Positions 42,471 through 52,000 of a stretch of DNA of 64,000 nt are shown one piece after another. How positions within the stretch are numbered: the first letter of the stretch is position 1; each line of letters begins with the position of its first letter. The position numbers and the translations under genes were made by a program. The stretch comes from an uncultured Muribaculaceae bacterium (GTDB taxonomy: Bacteria > Bacteroidota > Bacteroidia > Bacteroidales > Muribaculaceae): contig CAKUAR010000005.1 of assembly GCA_934636465.1 (NCBI GenBank), forward strand, positions 1 through 64,000. The letters run 5' to 3'. The notes beneath the pieces are model-generated. The model had not been told where the DNA came from. It saw only the letters and a program-made list of their open reading frames with translations, and ran no database searches.

Positions 42471-43586
42471 ATGTCGCCAGCATTGTCAATAGCGGTTGAA
42501 ATTTTGTTCATCATCTTGGTGAGCAGTGTGGTGAGCAATTTCTTGTTGCCGCAGGTGTCGCTGTTGGCTGTGAAGAAAAGACTGTTTGACAAAACCGACC
42601 GTCGCAAGACCCACAGCGGACTTGTGCCACGGCTCGGCGGGCTTGTGTTTTTCCCGTGCATTTGCGCCACACTGGTGCTTGCACTGCTGCTGCGCCACTT
42701 CATCAATGGCTATTCGCTTCTACTCGACACCAACGCCATTCAGCCGCTGTTCAGCCTGATTGCTTTGCTGCTGCTCTATGGAGTGGGGGCTGCCGACGAC
42801 GTGTTCGGGGTGCGCTATTGCTATAAGCTGGCTGTTCAGCTTTTGTGCGGAACACTGATAGTGTCTTCAGGCTTGTATTTCGGCAACTTTTATGGAGCTT
42901 TTGGGCTGTGTGAGCTGCCACAGTGGTTTGCCTGCCCGTTCACAGTGATTGTGCTGATGCTGCTGTGCAACGCCATGAACTTCATTGACGGCATCGACGG
43001 TCTTGCCGCCGGCATAACGATAATAGTGTGCATCTATATGGGCACGGTGTTTCTGATTGTTACAAACTACAGCTTTGGTTTCATAGCATTTGCCGCCGTG
43101 GGCACACTGCTGCCGTTTTTCTACTACAACGTGTTTGGCAACGCCAAAAGAGGCCGCAAAATTTTCATGGGCGACGCCGGCTCACTCACATTGGGCTTGA
43201 TGCTTGGCATACTGGCAATCAAGATGTGCCAGACGGAGCAGATTGAGCAAAACACCGGGGTCAACCCTGAGGTTGCCGCCATGTCGGTGCTGATAGTGCC
43301 GGTTTTCGACTTGCTTCGTGTGTTCATATTCCGCATAGTCCACCATAAAAGTCCGTTTTTGCCCGACCGCAACCACATACATCACCGGCTCATGAGCGCA
43401 GGGCTCAATCAGCATCAGGCATTGATTGTGCTGCTGCTTACCACGGTGCTGTTCACTGGGCTAAACATATTGCTGTCGCGCTACGTGTCGGCCACACTGA
43501 TATTCATTGCCGATGTGTTGGTATGGGCTGCAGCTCACGGCGTGGTGGCGCACGCTATCGGCAAGGCTCGTGGCGCAAACAGTTAA
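42471..43586 (+). CDS. WecA/MraY-like phospho-sugar:polyprenyl-phosphate transferase
   Basis: A 371-residue inner-membrane glycosyltransferase family 4 protein with about 10-11 helices. It moves a sugar-1-phosphate (most likely GlcNAc-1-P) from UDP-sugar to undecaprenyl phosphate, the first step of O-antigen, capsule or teichoic-type polymers. Asp109-Asp110 in Ala-Asp-Asp-Val-Phe-Gly and the Asn-Phe-Ile-Asp-Gly-Ile-Asp-Gly-Leu-Ala block near residue 170 are the metal and substrate motifs. Gly-Asp-Ala-Gly-Ser and His-Ile-His-His (about 305) support the WecA/TagO side rather than MraY. It stands alone; no sugar-polymer cluster is near. Confidence 0.88.
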   Translation: MSPALSIAVEILFIILVSSVVSNFLLPQVSLLAVKKRLFDKTDRRKTHSGLVPRLGGLVFFPCICATLVLALLLRHFINGYSLLLDTNAIQPLFSLIALLLLYGVGAADDVFGVRYCYKLAVQLLCGTLIVSSGLYFGNFYGAFGLCELPQWFACPFTVIVLMLLCNAMNFIDGIDGLAAGITIIVCIYMGTVFLIVTNYSFGFIAFAAVGTLLPFFYYNVFGNAKRGRKIFMGDAGSLTLGLMLGILAIKMCQTEQIEQNTGVNPEVAAMSVLIVPVFDLLRVFIFRIVHHKSPFLPDRNHIHHRLMSAGLNQHQALIVLLLTTVLFTGLNILLSRYVSATLIFIADVLVWAAAHGVVAHAIGKARGANS

Positions 43587-43707
43587 TTGTGGCGCGCCAG
43601 CACTCGTTGCACACGCCAAAAGCAAGGCAAACGACACTGATTATGGACATGTTTGGCGACATTTGACGAAAAAGCTAAGGAAAAACGCCACAAAAAGTGT
43701 CATGTGG

Positions 43708-43738
43708 TTTGGAAATTCAAAAAAAGTGATTAACTTTG
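43708..43738 (+). promoter_or_regulatory. promoter of tRNA-Ser
   Basis: TTTG (43708-43711), 19-bp spacer, TAACTTTG (43731-43738). The tRNA begins 37 bases later. Confidence 0.8.
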
Positions 43739-43774
43739 CACTCGCTTGAATGAAGCAATTCAGCACAAAGCACT

Positions 43775-43861
43775 GGAGAGGTGGGTGAGTGGCTGAAACC
43801 AGCAGTTTGCTAAACTGCCATAGGAGTAATCCTATCGCAAGTTCGAATCTTGTCCTCTCCG
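43775..43861 (+). tRNA. tRNA-Ser (anticodon GCU)
   Basis: The acceptor stem pairs seven bases (43775-43781 with 43854-43860), and the discriminator base is G at 43861. The anticodon loop reads T-T-G-C-T-A-A, giving GCU, which reads AGC and AGU. A long variable arm (a six-base stem around GTAA) marks class II serine tRNA. The T-loop is TTCGAAT. The CCA end is not encoded. Confidence 0.96.
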
Positions 43862-43867
43862 CGAAAA

Positions 43868-43906
43868 TGGCCTAATCGACAACTCGTTTAGGTCGTTTTT
43901 GTTTTT
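43868..43906 (+). terminator. terminator of tRNA-Ser
   Basis: An 8-bp stem with two G-U pairs (43868-43875 with 43888-43895) followed by two runs of five T. Confidence 0.75.
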
Positions 43907-43950
43907 AGACCCATTATTACGACTGTTTTGTGGCGATTAATCACTGTAAG

Positions 43951-43982
43951 TTTGAGTTGGTGTGGGAAAAATAGTAACTTTG
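43951..43982 (+). promoter_or_regulatory. promoter of the AspT-like transporter gene
   Basis: TTTG (43951-43954), 20-bp spacer, TAACTTTG (43975-43982). It supports the ATG at 44017 rather than an upstream GTG at 43999. Confidence 0.8.
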
Positions 43983-44016
43983 CTGGCTCAAATTAAGATT
44001 GTGCTCAATTTTTAAT

Positions 44017-45678
44017 ATGATTGACTGGTTAAATAGCGTGTTGATAGAACATTCTGCCATTCAGGCAGTGATTGTTCTGTCGTTGCTTTGTGCCTGTGGC
44101 CTTGCTTTGGGAAAAATCAGGGTTATGGGTATTTCTCTTGGTGTGACTTTCGTGTTTTTCTTGGGCATTTTTGCCGGACACCTGGGCTTGACCATAGACC
44201 CGCAGATGCTTCACTATGTGGAGGATTTCGGGTTGGTACTTTTTGTCTATGCCCTGGGTCTGCAGGTGGGCCCCGGCTTTTTCAGCTCTATGCACCAGAG
44301 TGGGCTGCGACTCAATATGCTTGCACTGCTTGTGGTGTTTCTGGGTATGGTGATGACCGTGCTGCTGCCATTTGTGGGCATTGACTTGAGCGATGCCGTG
44401 GGTATAATGTGCGGAGCCACGACCAACACACCCGCCCTGGGTGCCGCGCAGCAGACGCTCTCGCAGTTGCACTTGCCCACGAGTAGTGCCGCCCTGGGTT
44501 GCGCTGTGACATATCCGCTTGGCGTGGTGGGCGTGATTTTTGCCATTCTGCTTATGCGCAAGGTGCTTGTGCGTTCTGGCGACATAAGGGGGGCTGAAAC
44601 CGACGAGACCGACCACACATATATTGCCGCTTACCAGGTGCACAACCCCGGTGTGTATGGCAAGACCATAGGCGAAATAGCCTCGGTGAGCCACGACAAG
44701 TTTGTGATTTCGCGCTTGTGGCGCGACGGCCGTGTGTCGATACCGTCGTCATCAACTGTTTTGCAGGCCGACGACCGAATTCTTGTGGTGACCAATGACA
44801 ACTCGGCAGGGGCTATGACAATGCTCTTTGGCGAGCAGGAAAAAACTGACTGGAACAAGAAAGACATTGACTGGAACGCTATAGACTCGCAACTGATTTC
44901 GCAACGCATACTCATAACGCGACCTGAGATAAACGGCCGCAAACTCAGTTCGCTGCATTTGCGCCGCCACTACGGCGTGAACATAAGCCGCATTTACCGC
45001 AGCGGCATGCAGCTGCTTGCCACACCGGAGCTCCACTTGCAGCTTGGCGACCGCATAACCGTGGTGGGTGAGAAAGAGTCGGTGAAAAATGTGGAAAAAG
45101 AGCTGGGCAACGCTGTCAAGACGCTCAATGAGCCTAACTTGATTTCGGTGTTTATAGGCATGACGCTTGGTTTGCTCATCGGCTCAATTCCTATTTTTGT
45201 GCCTGGCATCAGTTCTCCTGTGAAACTCGGCCTTGCCGGAGGCCCTATAATTGTAGGCATTTTGATAGGCACGTTTGGGCCGCGTGTACACATGGTGACC
45301 TACACCACGCAGAGTGCCAATCTCATGCTCCGTGCCATGGGGCTTGCGCTCTATTTGGCTTGCCTGGGGCTTGATTCTGGCCGCGACTTCTTTGCCACTA
45401 TTATGCGTCCGGAGGGGGCGCAGTGGGTGCTGTGGGGCTTCTTGGTGACCATAGTGCCGGTGCTTATAGTGGGAGTGCTGTCGCTCAAAGTGTTCAGGTT
45501 GAGCTACGACACGATATGCGGCATGCTGTGTGGCAGCATGGCAAATCCCATGGCATTAAATTATGCCACTGATTCGCTTGCCACCGACCGCCCGAATGTG
45601 GCATATGCCACGGTTTATCCGTTGAGCATGTTTGTAAGGGTGATTTTGGCACAACTCGTGTTGCTGATATTCTTGTAG
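44017..45678 (+). CDS. AspT/YidE-type putative transporter
   Basis: A 553-residue inner-membrane protein of the aspartate-alanine-exchanger family. It has two homologous membrane halves of about five helices each (about 7-185 and 375-553). Between them is a cytoplasmic part with two TrkA_C/RCK_C-like modules (about 205-275 and 290-365; Leu-Gln-Ala-Asp-Asp-Arg-Ile-Leu-Val and Leu-Gln-Leu-Gly-Asp-Arg-Ile-Thr-Val mark their ends). Members exchange small carboxylic acids such as aspartate and alanine, or work as general anion transporters; the substrate here is unknown. The duplicated Gly-Thr-Asn/Gly-Ser-Met-Ala-Asn-Pro type motif sits in both halves (near 127 and 505). Confidence 0.87.
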   Translation: MIDWLNSVLIEHSAIQAVIVLSLLCACGLALGKIRVMGISLGVTFVFFLGIFAGHLGLTIDPQMLHYVEDFGLVLFVYALGLQVGPGFFSSMHQSGLRLNMLALLVVFLGMVMTVLLPFVGIDLSDAVGIMCGATTNTPALGAAQQTLSQLHLPTSSAALGCAVTYPLGVVGVIFAILLMRKVLVRSGDIRGAETDETDHTYIAAYQVHNPGVYGKTIGEIASVSHDKFVISRLWRDGRVSIPSSSTVLQADDRILVVTNDNSAGAMTMLFGEQEKTDWNKKDIDWNAIDSQLISQRILITRPEINGRKLSSLHLRRHYGVNISRIYRSGMQLLATPELHLQLGDRITVVGEKESVKNVEKELGNAVKTLNEPNLISVFIGMTLGLLIGSIPIFVPGISSPVKLGLAGGPIIVGILIGTFGPRVHMVTYTTQSANLMLRAMGLALYLACLGLDSGRDFFATIMRPEGAQWVLWGFLVTIVPVLIVGVLSLKVFRLSYDTICGMLCGSMANPMALNYATDSLATDRPNVAYATVYPLSMFVRVILAQLVLLIFL

Positions 45679-45881
45679 ATTGGGTTATAAAAGAACAAAA
45701 CCCCAAGGTTTGTCTTGCGACATGGACACTCAGGGGATTCCATTGCAAAATCAGCTATTATTTCGTAGCCAATTGCTTTGGGAAATTGATATATTGCCAG
45801 ACTCAACAATAGCAAAAATAGCAATGTTATGAAGAGCGCCTAATTAACACAGAAAAGTGTCAAAATATGAGAGAAAAATAA

Positions 45882-45917
45882 AAGTAAGTTGTGTTTAGAT
45901 TATGACACAACCTACTT
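45882..45917 (-). terminator. terminator after the CMD-cupin gene
   Basis: A 13-bp stem with one mismatch (45882-45894 with 45905-45917) followed on the minus strand by a T-rich stretch. It lies 44 bases past the stop at 45961. The rest of 45679-45960 shows no gene. Confidence 0.7.
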
Positions 45918-45960
45918 GCATTATGGGTTAGGGCAGTGCGATACTGCTTAACAGAAATCA

Positions 45961-46818
45961 TCAATCTTCGGTGGTAGTTGGCTCAAGAGCTTTGTATTGC
46001 TTGTCGTCAACGGGTTCGAGCCACTCATTGCTTGTGTCGGTGCCTGGCACTTCGATTGCCAGGTGTGCAAACCAGCTGTTGGCTGTGGCTCCGTGCCAGT
46101 GCTTCACGCCGGCAGCAATGTTGACCACATCGCCTGGGTGGAGCTTCTGTGCCGGTTTTCCCCATTCCTGATACCAGCCTTCGCCAGCCACGCAAACCAG
46201 GATTTGGCCTCCGCCTTTTTTGGCGTGGTGAATGTGCCAGTTGTTGCGGCAGCCTGGCTCAAACGTCACGTTGTGTATGCCCACTTGTGAGGTGGATAAC
46301 GGAGCAAGATAGCTTTGCCCGATGAAATATTTGGCGTAGGCTGTGTTTGGCTCGCCAAGCGGGAACAGCATGCTCTGCTCAAAGGCGGCCTTGTCGTCGG
46401 CAGCCTTGGTTTCTGGAGTCCACACTTGCTTAGCAAGGTTAAATGCAGCCCAAGCCTTTGGCCAACCGGCATAGAAGCCTATCTGGGTGATGACCTCGGC
46501 AATTTCTGTGCGTGACACGCCGTTGGCCTTGGCCGATTGTAGGTGATATTTCAGTGAAGAGTCGGTGATTCCGGAGCTGATGAGCGCGGTGACGGTGACC
46601 ATGCTGCGGTCGTGCAACGAGAGTTTGTCGGTTCTGCTCCACACTTGGCCGAACAGCACATCGTCGTTGAGTTCGGCAAATTTTGGCGCGAACTCGCCAA
46701 GCTGTGTGCGGCCGGCAGTTTGTTTGATAACTTTCTTTTCCATTTTGTTAGCGTTTTGAGCCAGGGCAAGTGTCGACAAAAGGCACAAAGCCAAGGCTAT
46801 GATTGTTCCTTTTTTCAT
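45961..46818 (-). CDS. exported CMD-cupin fusion protein
   Basis: A 285-residue protein with a signal peptide (about 1-21). The first domain (about 35-130) is of the carboxymuconolactone decarboxylase family; it lacks the Cys pair of AhpD and so belongs to the PcaC-like branch. The second (about 160-275) is a cupin with His-Ile-His-His in the first metal motif and Pro-Gly-Asp-Val-Val...Val-Lys-His-Trp-His-Gly in the second; the usual Glu of motif one is replaced by Gln. The combination occurs in Bacteroidota and elsewhere, but its substrate is unknown. The divergent AraC gene at 46996 probably controls it. Confidence 0.87.
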   Translation of the reverse strand: MKKGTIIALALCLLSTLALAQNANKMEKKVIKQTAGRTQLGEFAPKFAELNDDVLFGQVWSRTDKLSLHDRSMVTVTALISSGITDSSLKYHLQSAKANGVSRTEIAEVITQIGFYAGWPKAWAAFNLAKQVWTPETKAADDKAAFEQSMLFPLGEPNTAYAKYFIGQSYLAPLSTSQVGIHNVTFEPGCRNNWHIHHAKKGGGQILVCVAGEGWYQEWGKPAQKLHPGDVVNIAAGVKHWHGATANSWFAHLAIEVPGTDTSNEWLEPVDDKQYKALEPTTTED

Positions 46819-46931
46819 TTGGAGCCAAATTTGTTATGGTTCGTGATGCAAATTTCACAATTTCGGTTTATGGGCATATTATCAATTTTGCAGTAATGTT
46901 TACCCCAATTCCCTTTATAGCACGCAAAGTG

Positions 46932-46962
46932 TTTGTGCTGTGACAAATAATTTCTAATTTTG
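46932..46962 (+). promoter_or_regulatory. promoter of the AraC-family regulator gene
   Basis: TTTG (46932-46935), 19-bp spacer, TAATTTTG (46955-46962). It overlaps a possible TTG start at 46960 and so fixes the ATG at 46996. Confidence 0.8.
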
Positions 46963-46995
46963 GCACTGGTTAAAGTGAAAAAAAACACTGCGACA

Positions 46996-47919
46996 ATGGC
47001 ACAGAATGACAACAACGGCAGCAAACTGCCATTATATAATATCGACACAATAGACACTTATAACAGTCTGTTTGGCTTTGAGACACTGCACCCGCTGGTG
47101 AGTGTGGTTGACTTCAACGAAGCAACCCGGAAAGTGGAGCATGCCAAGTTTAAGTATAGCCTATACACCATGTGGCTCAAGCATGGGCATGTGTGCACCA
47201 TGAAATATGGTCGGAAAAACTATGACTACCAAGACGGCACAATAGTGAGCATGGCTCCGGGGCAAGTGGTGGAAATTGACACAACCAACGCGCCTGTTAA
47301 GCACGATGTGCAGGGGCTGCTCTTTCACCCCGACTTGATATATGGCACCACGCTCGGCCGCCACATAGACGATTATCATTTCTTCGACTACGACTCTGCC
47401 GAGGCATTGCACTTGTCGGCTCGCGAGCAGCAGATGATAATCGACACGTTTAACAGCATAAAGTTTGAGTTGCAAATGCCGGTTGACCACCATTCGCAGA
47501 CACTGCTCGTGGACCGCATAAAGCTGGTGCTCGACTACTGCATGCGCTTTTACGACCGCCAGTTCTACACACGTCACAAGCAGAACTCCGACGTGCTTGC
47601 CGACTTTGAGGCAAACATCAACAAGTATTTCAAAGACGGCAACGGCGAGAAAAACGGTTTTCCGGCTGTGAGCTATTTTGCCGACTTGGCTTGCCTGTCG
47701 TCGGGCTACTTTGGCGACTTGATACGCAAGGAAACCGGGCAAAGCGCACAGCAATACATTCAGCAAAAAATAGTGTCACTCTCAAAGCAGCTTGTGCTTG
47801 ACGACACGCTCACCATGAGCCAGATTTCAGACTACTTGGGATTTCAGTATCCGCAGCACTTCTCTCGCTTTTTCAAGCGGCACGTGGGTGTCAGCCCCAA
47901 GGAATATCGTGCTTCTTGA
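46996..47919 (+). CDS. AraC-family transcriptional regulator
   Basis: A 307-residue regulator. The N-terminal part (about 1-165) is a cupin-like sensor region with His- and aromatic-rich stretches. The C-terminal part (about 195-305) has two helix-turn-helix units of the AraC type, with Tyr-Phe-Gly-Asp-Leu-Ile-Arg-Lys-Glu-Thr-Gly in the first and Ile-Ser-Asp-Tyr-Leu-Gly-Phe, then His-Phe-Ser-Arg-Phe-Phe-Lys-Arg and Gly-Val-Ser-Pro-Lys-Glu-Tyr-Arg, in the second. It is divergent from the CMD-cupin gene, and the 177-base gap between them contains two CAAATTT repeats (46826, 46849). The effector is unknown. Confidence 0.93.
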   Translation: MAQNDNNGSKLPLYNIDTIDTYNSLFGFETLHPLVSVVDFNEATRKVEHAKFKYSLYTMWLKHGHVCTMKYGRKNYDYQDGTIVSMAPGQVVEIDTTNAPVKHDVQGLLFHPDLIYGTTLGRHIDDYHFFDYDSAEALHLSAREQQMIIDTFNSIKFELQMPVDHHSQTLLVDRIKLVLDYCMRFYDRQFYTRHKQNSDVLADFEANINKYFKDGNGEKNGFPAVSYFADLACLSSGYFGDLIRKETGQSAQQYIQQKIVSLSKQLVLDDTLTMSQISDYLGFQYPQHFSRFFKRHVGVSPKEYRAS

Positions 47920-47985
47920 CCCTCCTGTTGCGCGCGGCATAGGGGAGTATTACGTCTGCCCTTAGTGCTCTTAGTGATGTGGTGG

Positions 47986-48017
47986 TTTGCCGAATTATGG
48001 GCAAATGTGTAACTTTG
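47986..48017 (+). promoter_or_regulatory. promoter of the DMT transporter gene
   Basis: TTTG (47986-47989), 20-bp spacer, TAACTTTG (48010-48017), 28 bases before the ATG at 48045. Confidence 0.8.
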
Positions 48018-48044
48018 CAGAGTTTTTTTTGAAAGTTATCACTA

Positions 48045-48920
48045 ATGACAGACAAAACAAAAGGCTACCTGTATGCCATGTTGTCGTCGTGCACATTCGG
48101 CAGTATTCCTCTTTTTTCTATGCCGGCTCTGGCGAGCGGCATGCTCACGCAGTCGGTGCTGGTGTATCGGTTTCTGTTTGCTTGTGTGGCAATGGGTGCC
48201 ATAATGGCTGTGAAGCACTATGGCTTTAAAATCACGTTTGGCGAGTTTCTGCGCATATCGGTGTTGTCGTTGCTCTACGACGCGTCGGCAATACTGCTCA
48301 TATATGGCTATAAATACATGCCGAGCGGCATAGCCACCACACTGCTGTTTTCCTACCCGGTGTTCACAGAGCTGATAATGCTCTCATTTTTTCACGAAAA
48401 GCTGTCGCTGCGTGTCGTGATTGCCATAGCTCTGGCTGTGGGCGGAGTGGTGTGCCTGTCGAACATAAACGCCTCTGGGGAGCATGGGTTCTCGGTTTTG
48501 GGGCTTGTGATAGAGCTTTTGGCAGGATTGACCTATGCCTTGTATCTGGTGTTTGTGCCGGTGCTTAAAGTGCGCCACCTTGAGAGCACAAAACTTAATT
48601 TCTATGTTTTCTTTTTGGGCATGGTGTATATGGCAATATTTGCCCTTTTCACAGGCGGCATACAGCCCATTGGCAATGGATTGCCGCTGCTGTCACTGAT
48701 AATGCTGGGTTTGCTGCCCACGGCTGTGTCAAACATCACGCTCGTTCTTGCCATAAAGCGCATAGGCAGCACACTCACTGCTGTGCTTGGCGCACTTGAG
48801 CCGCTCACAGCCATGACAATAGGAATATGCGCATTTGGTGAGCCACTCACTGCCGTTGTGGCCATAGGCTTTTTCCTGATTATAGCGTCGGTTATGCTGC
48901 TGGTCACCAAAAAGGAGTGA
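48045..48920 (+). CDS. EamA/DMT-family transporter
   Basis: A 291-residue inner-membrane protein with ten helices in two EamA halves (about 5-140 and 155-290), as in drug/metabolite transporters such as RhaT or YdcZ relatives. The second half ends with the common Gly-Ala-Leu-Glu-Pro-Leu-Thr-Ala and Gly-Glu-Pro-Leu-Thr pattern. The substrate cannot be told; amino-acid or nucleotide-precursor export is frequent in the family. It has its own promoter and a downstream bidirectional hairpin. Confidence 0.9.
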   Translation: MTDKTKGYLYAMLSSCTFGSIPLFSMPALASGMLTQSVLVYRFLFACVAMGAIMAVKHYGFKITFGEFLRISVLSLLYDASAILLIYGYKYMPSGIATTLLFSYPVFTELIMLSFFHEKLSLRVVIAIALAVGGVVCLSNINASGEHGFSVLGLVIELLAGLTYALYLVFVPVLKVRHLESTKLNFYVFFLGMVYMAIFALFTGGIQPIGNGLPLLSLIMLGLLPTAVSNITLVLAIKRIGSTLTAVLGALEPLTAMTIGICAFGEPLTAVVAIGFFLIIASVMLLVTKKE

Positions 48921-48953
48921 CGTGCCTTCCAGTAGGGCATTAAGAACAAAATA

Positions 48954-48987
48954 AGCGGAGCCGCCCAATGTGTGGAGCGGCTCCGCT
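48954..48987. terminator. bidirectional terminator between the DMT and GLUG genes
   Basis: A GC-rich 11-bp stem (48954-48964 with 48977-48987) and a 12-base loop between two convergent stop codons. Short T-runs follow on both strands. Confidence 0.75.
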
Positions 48988-49024
48988 GCTATTTGGTTAG
49001 ATTTTGTGTAATCTCTATGTCAAA

Positions 49025-52000
49025 TTACTTGTCTTGCACCTTGGCAGTGGCAGTGGTGCCATCGCTATAGGTTGTGACCTCAATATACACTTGGCCGTCG
49101 TGGTTGCTCGGCTTGCTCACCTTGACGCCTGCCACGGTGTAGTAGTCGCGGCTTGTCACAGGCTTTTGTGCCAAGTTGTCCTCAACGCCCGTAGAGGTGT
49201 TGAGCGTGATGTTCCACTTGCCAGCAAAATCGCCGCATGTGGCCACGAGAGTCACCTTGTCGGTGCTTGCCTTGGTGACAAATGCGCGACTTCCGTCAAA
49301 TGCCACCACGTCGCTTGTGGTCGACCAGGTGACACCGTCGGGCAGACCCACGTGCATGTCACCGCTCACCACATTGGCATAGGTGTCGCCGTCGGCGAGC
49401 ACGAGAGCGGCGGCGTGAGCCTTGGCGCAGTCGTTAATCAACGACGGAATCATAGGCAAAGTGTATTTGTCGCCATAGTTCCAGCCAGCGGCATGCGGGT
49501 CGTAGCCATATTCTTCATCGCCTTCGGCCTTTTCGGTGGGTTGCACATCAAAGGCTGCAAGAGCTGCCATGCTGACGCCTTCGCCAATGGTGTCGATTTC
49601 AGATTTGCCATAGTCAGTCACGAAGAACACGTCTTCAGCTTTGTTGCCGTGTGCTGCCGAGAACATGTCTTTTGCTCCGATTACAGTGCCGAGTGTGGCT
49701 GCGTCGTCGCAAGTCACCTTGCCGGCATTGTAGCAAGCGTAGAGCTGTGAGCCAGGACCAATGTTGCTCTCGGTGGAAGGTTCACCAAGCAGACCGCCGG
49801 CGTTTTTGGCTGCGTTGACGTTACCTGTGTTGTAGCAGTTGGTGTAGGTAACGCGGCCTTGTCCGCCCAGACCGCCGGCATTGTTAGTGCCAGCGTTCAC
49901 ATTACCAGTGTTGAAACAGTTGGTTACATGTGCATAATAGTTGCCATAGCCGTTGATGCCACCTGCGCCATTTTCGCTGGTGGTCACATCGCCGGAGTTC
50001 CAGCTGTTGAAGATATTGACATATTCGCCCATCACGGCACCAGTTATGCCGCCTGCACCAAACTTGGCGCTGACTTCTGCCACGTTGTAGCAGCTGTCGA
50101 GTGTGGCGTAGGCCGGAACAGAGCCGGCTATGCCGCCGCCATAGTTTGCGCCTATCACGCTGCCCTTGTTGTAGCAGCGCTTAACGATGACTTGCTTGTC
50201 GGCAGAGGCTTCGTTGCCTTGACCCCAAATGCCACCTGTATAGACTGATTTCTCCGACAAGATGTTGCCGGTGTTGTAGCAGTCGGCAATGTGGCTGCCA
50301 GGGTTTAGCAGGCCAAACAGACCAGCCACTCCGTGCACGCTCTTGGAGAGCGATGTGCTGATGTCACCGGTGTTGTAGCACCCAGTGGCGAAGATTGGAG
50401 CTTTTTTGGTTGATGACTGGGTGGAGGCAAGAATTCCGGCGGCATTGTCGCCCGAAGTGATGTTGCCCTCGTTGTGGCAGTCAACAAATTTCACGGAGTC
50501 GGCACCCTGCACGAAAGCCTGCACACCAGCGGTGCAGTAGTTGGCAGGGTTGCAGACGTCGGCTTTGTTGATGCTGCGAGTGTGGTTGATGCCTTGAGAG
50601 TAGCCCACAAGACCAGCCACATACTGGCTGCGTGAGCCGGAGTTCTTGATTTCGCCCTCGTTGGTGCAGTCGATGAGTTCCACACCGCTCACGTTGTTGT
50701 AGGCGAGAATACCGGCCTCGTATGACGACGAGTTGCTGATTGTGGCAAGGTTGCGGCAGTTGATAAACTTGGCATTGCTGCCGGCTTGTGCTGCGAAACC
50801 TGCGGCATAGCTGCGGTCGCTCACGATGTTGACCTTGTTGACGCAATTAGAAATCGTGCCGTTGTTGTTGCCCACGAAACCTGCCACATAGTCAGCGGTA
50901 GAGGTGAACTTGCCGTCGAGGGTGAGGTCGCTAATCAAGCCACCTGTGCCCACGTTCATGATAGCGGCAAAATATTTGACCTTAGTGGTGGCATTAAGCC
51001 CCGATATGGTCTTGCCATTGCCAAGCAGTGTGCCGCAGAAAGCTGTTGTGGCATCGGTTGCGAGCGGCACAAATGTGGTGTCGGCAAACGAGATGTCGTT
51101 AATGACTTTCAGATATATGCCGTCGAGTGACGAGCCAGTTTCGGTCATGTATTTGCCCACTTCGCTCCAGTCGGCGGTAGTGGCAATCTGATAAGGGTTG
51201 GCTTCAGTGCCTTCTCCGTTGAGGTTGATTTTGCGCACAGCAGCAAGGGCGATAGGCTTCACATAGCCGCCAGCCGACACTGTGAGGGTGTCGCGCAAAA
51301 CACCACTCTCGGTCTTTGGCACAGAGAGGGTGCTGCCGTCGATGTTGAAGTTGTTGCCTTGCGAGAGTGCCCAAGTCAAGCCGTCAGCCGATGCGAGGGT
51401 GGCGTTGGTGCTCATTTGCTTCACATTCTCGGCTGTGGCGAGAGTAATGATTGCTGAAGATGACTCTTTGACGAGTGTGTCGGCAGCAAATTGCTTGAGG
51501 ATAGGGTAGCGGTTTGCCTCAAACTGCCAAACATCAGCAGACAAGCCTTTGAGGGCTTTGCCCGATGTGAAGTCGGTGGTCTTGGCGCTGCTCATATTCA
51601 GGCTGCCGTCGTTGGCAGCTGCTTTCAGACCGGTGCTTTGGGCGTCGAAATACACGTTCTCCACCTTGCCGTTGGTCTTATAGTCGCCGGCGATAGCTCC
51701 GGTCTTGGTTCCTTTCACAGAGAACACGGTGCCGTAGTTGACAGCGCCTGAAATCACGTTGTCGCCAGAAATCTGTTGACCCACGATGCCTCCGGCCGAC
51801 TCAACGGCGCTTTGCACATGGCCGGCGTTGACAACGTTGGTGATAGTTGTGCCGTTTGCGCTACCGGCAATACCGCCCACGATGCGGCCCGGTGAACGTG
51901 TGGAGAGCTTTTTGGTCTCAACCCAACCCACGTTTTGGCAATTTTCAATCACGCCTACAGCCGTGCCCACAATGCCGCCCACGTTGGTGGTGCCGCCGAG

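Noticed and set aside
49780..50400. Short, regularly spaced repeats that could suggest a CRISPR array
   Set aside because: They are in-frame protein repeats (Cys-Tyr-Asn-Thr-Gly-Asn) of unequal spacing inside a coding region, with no constant direct repeat.
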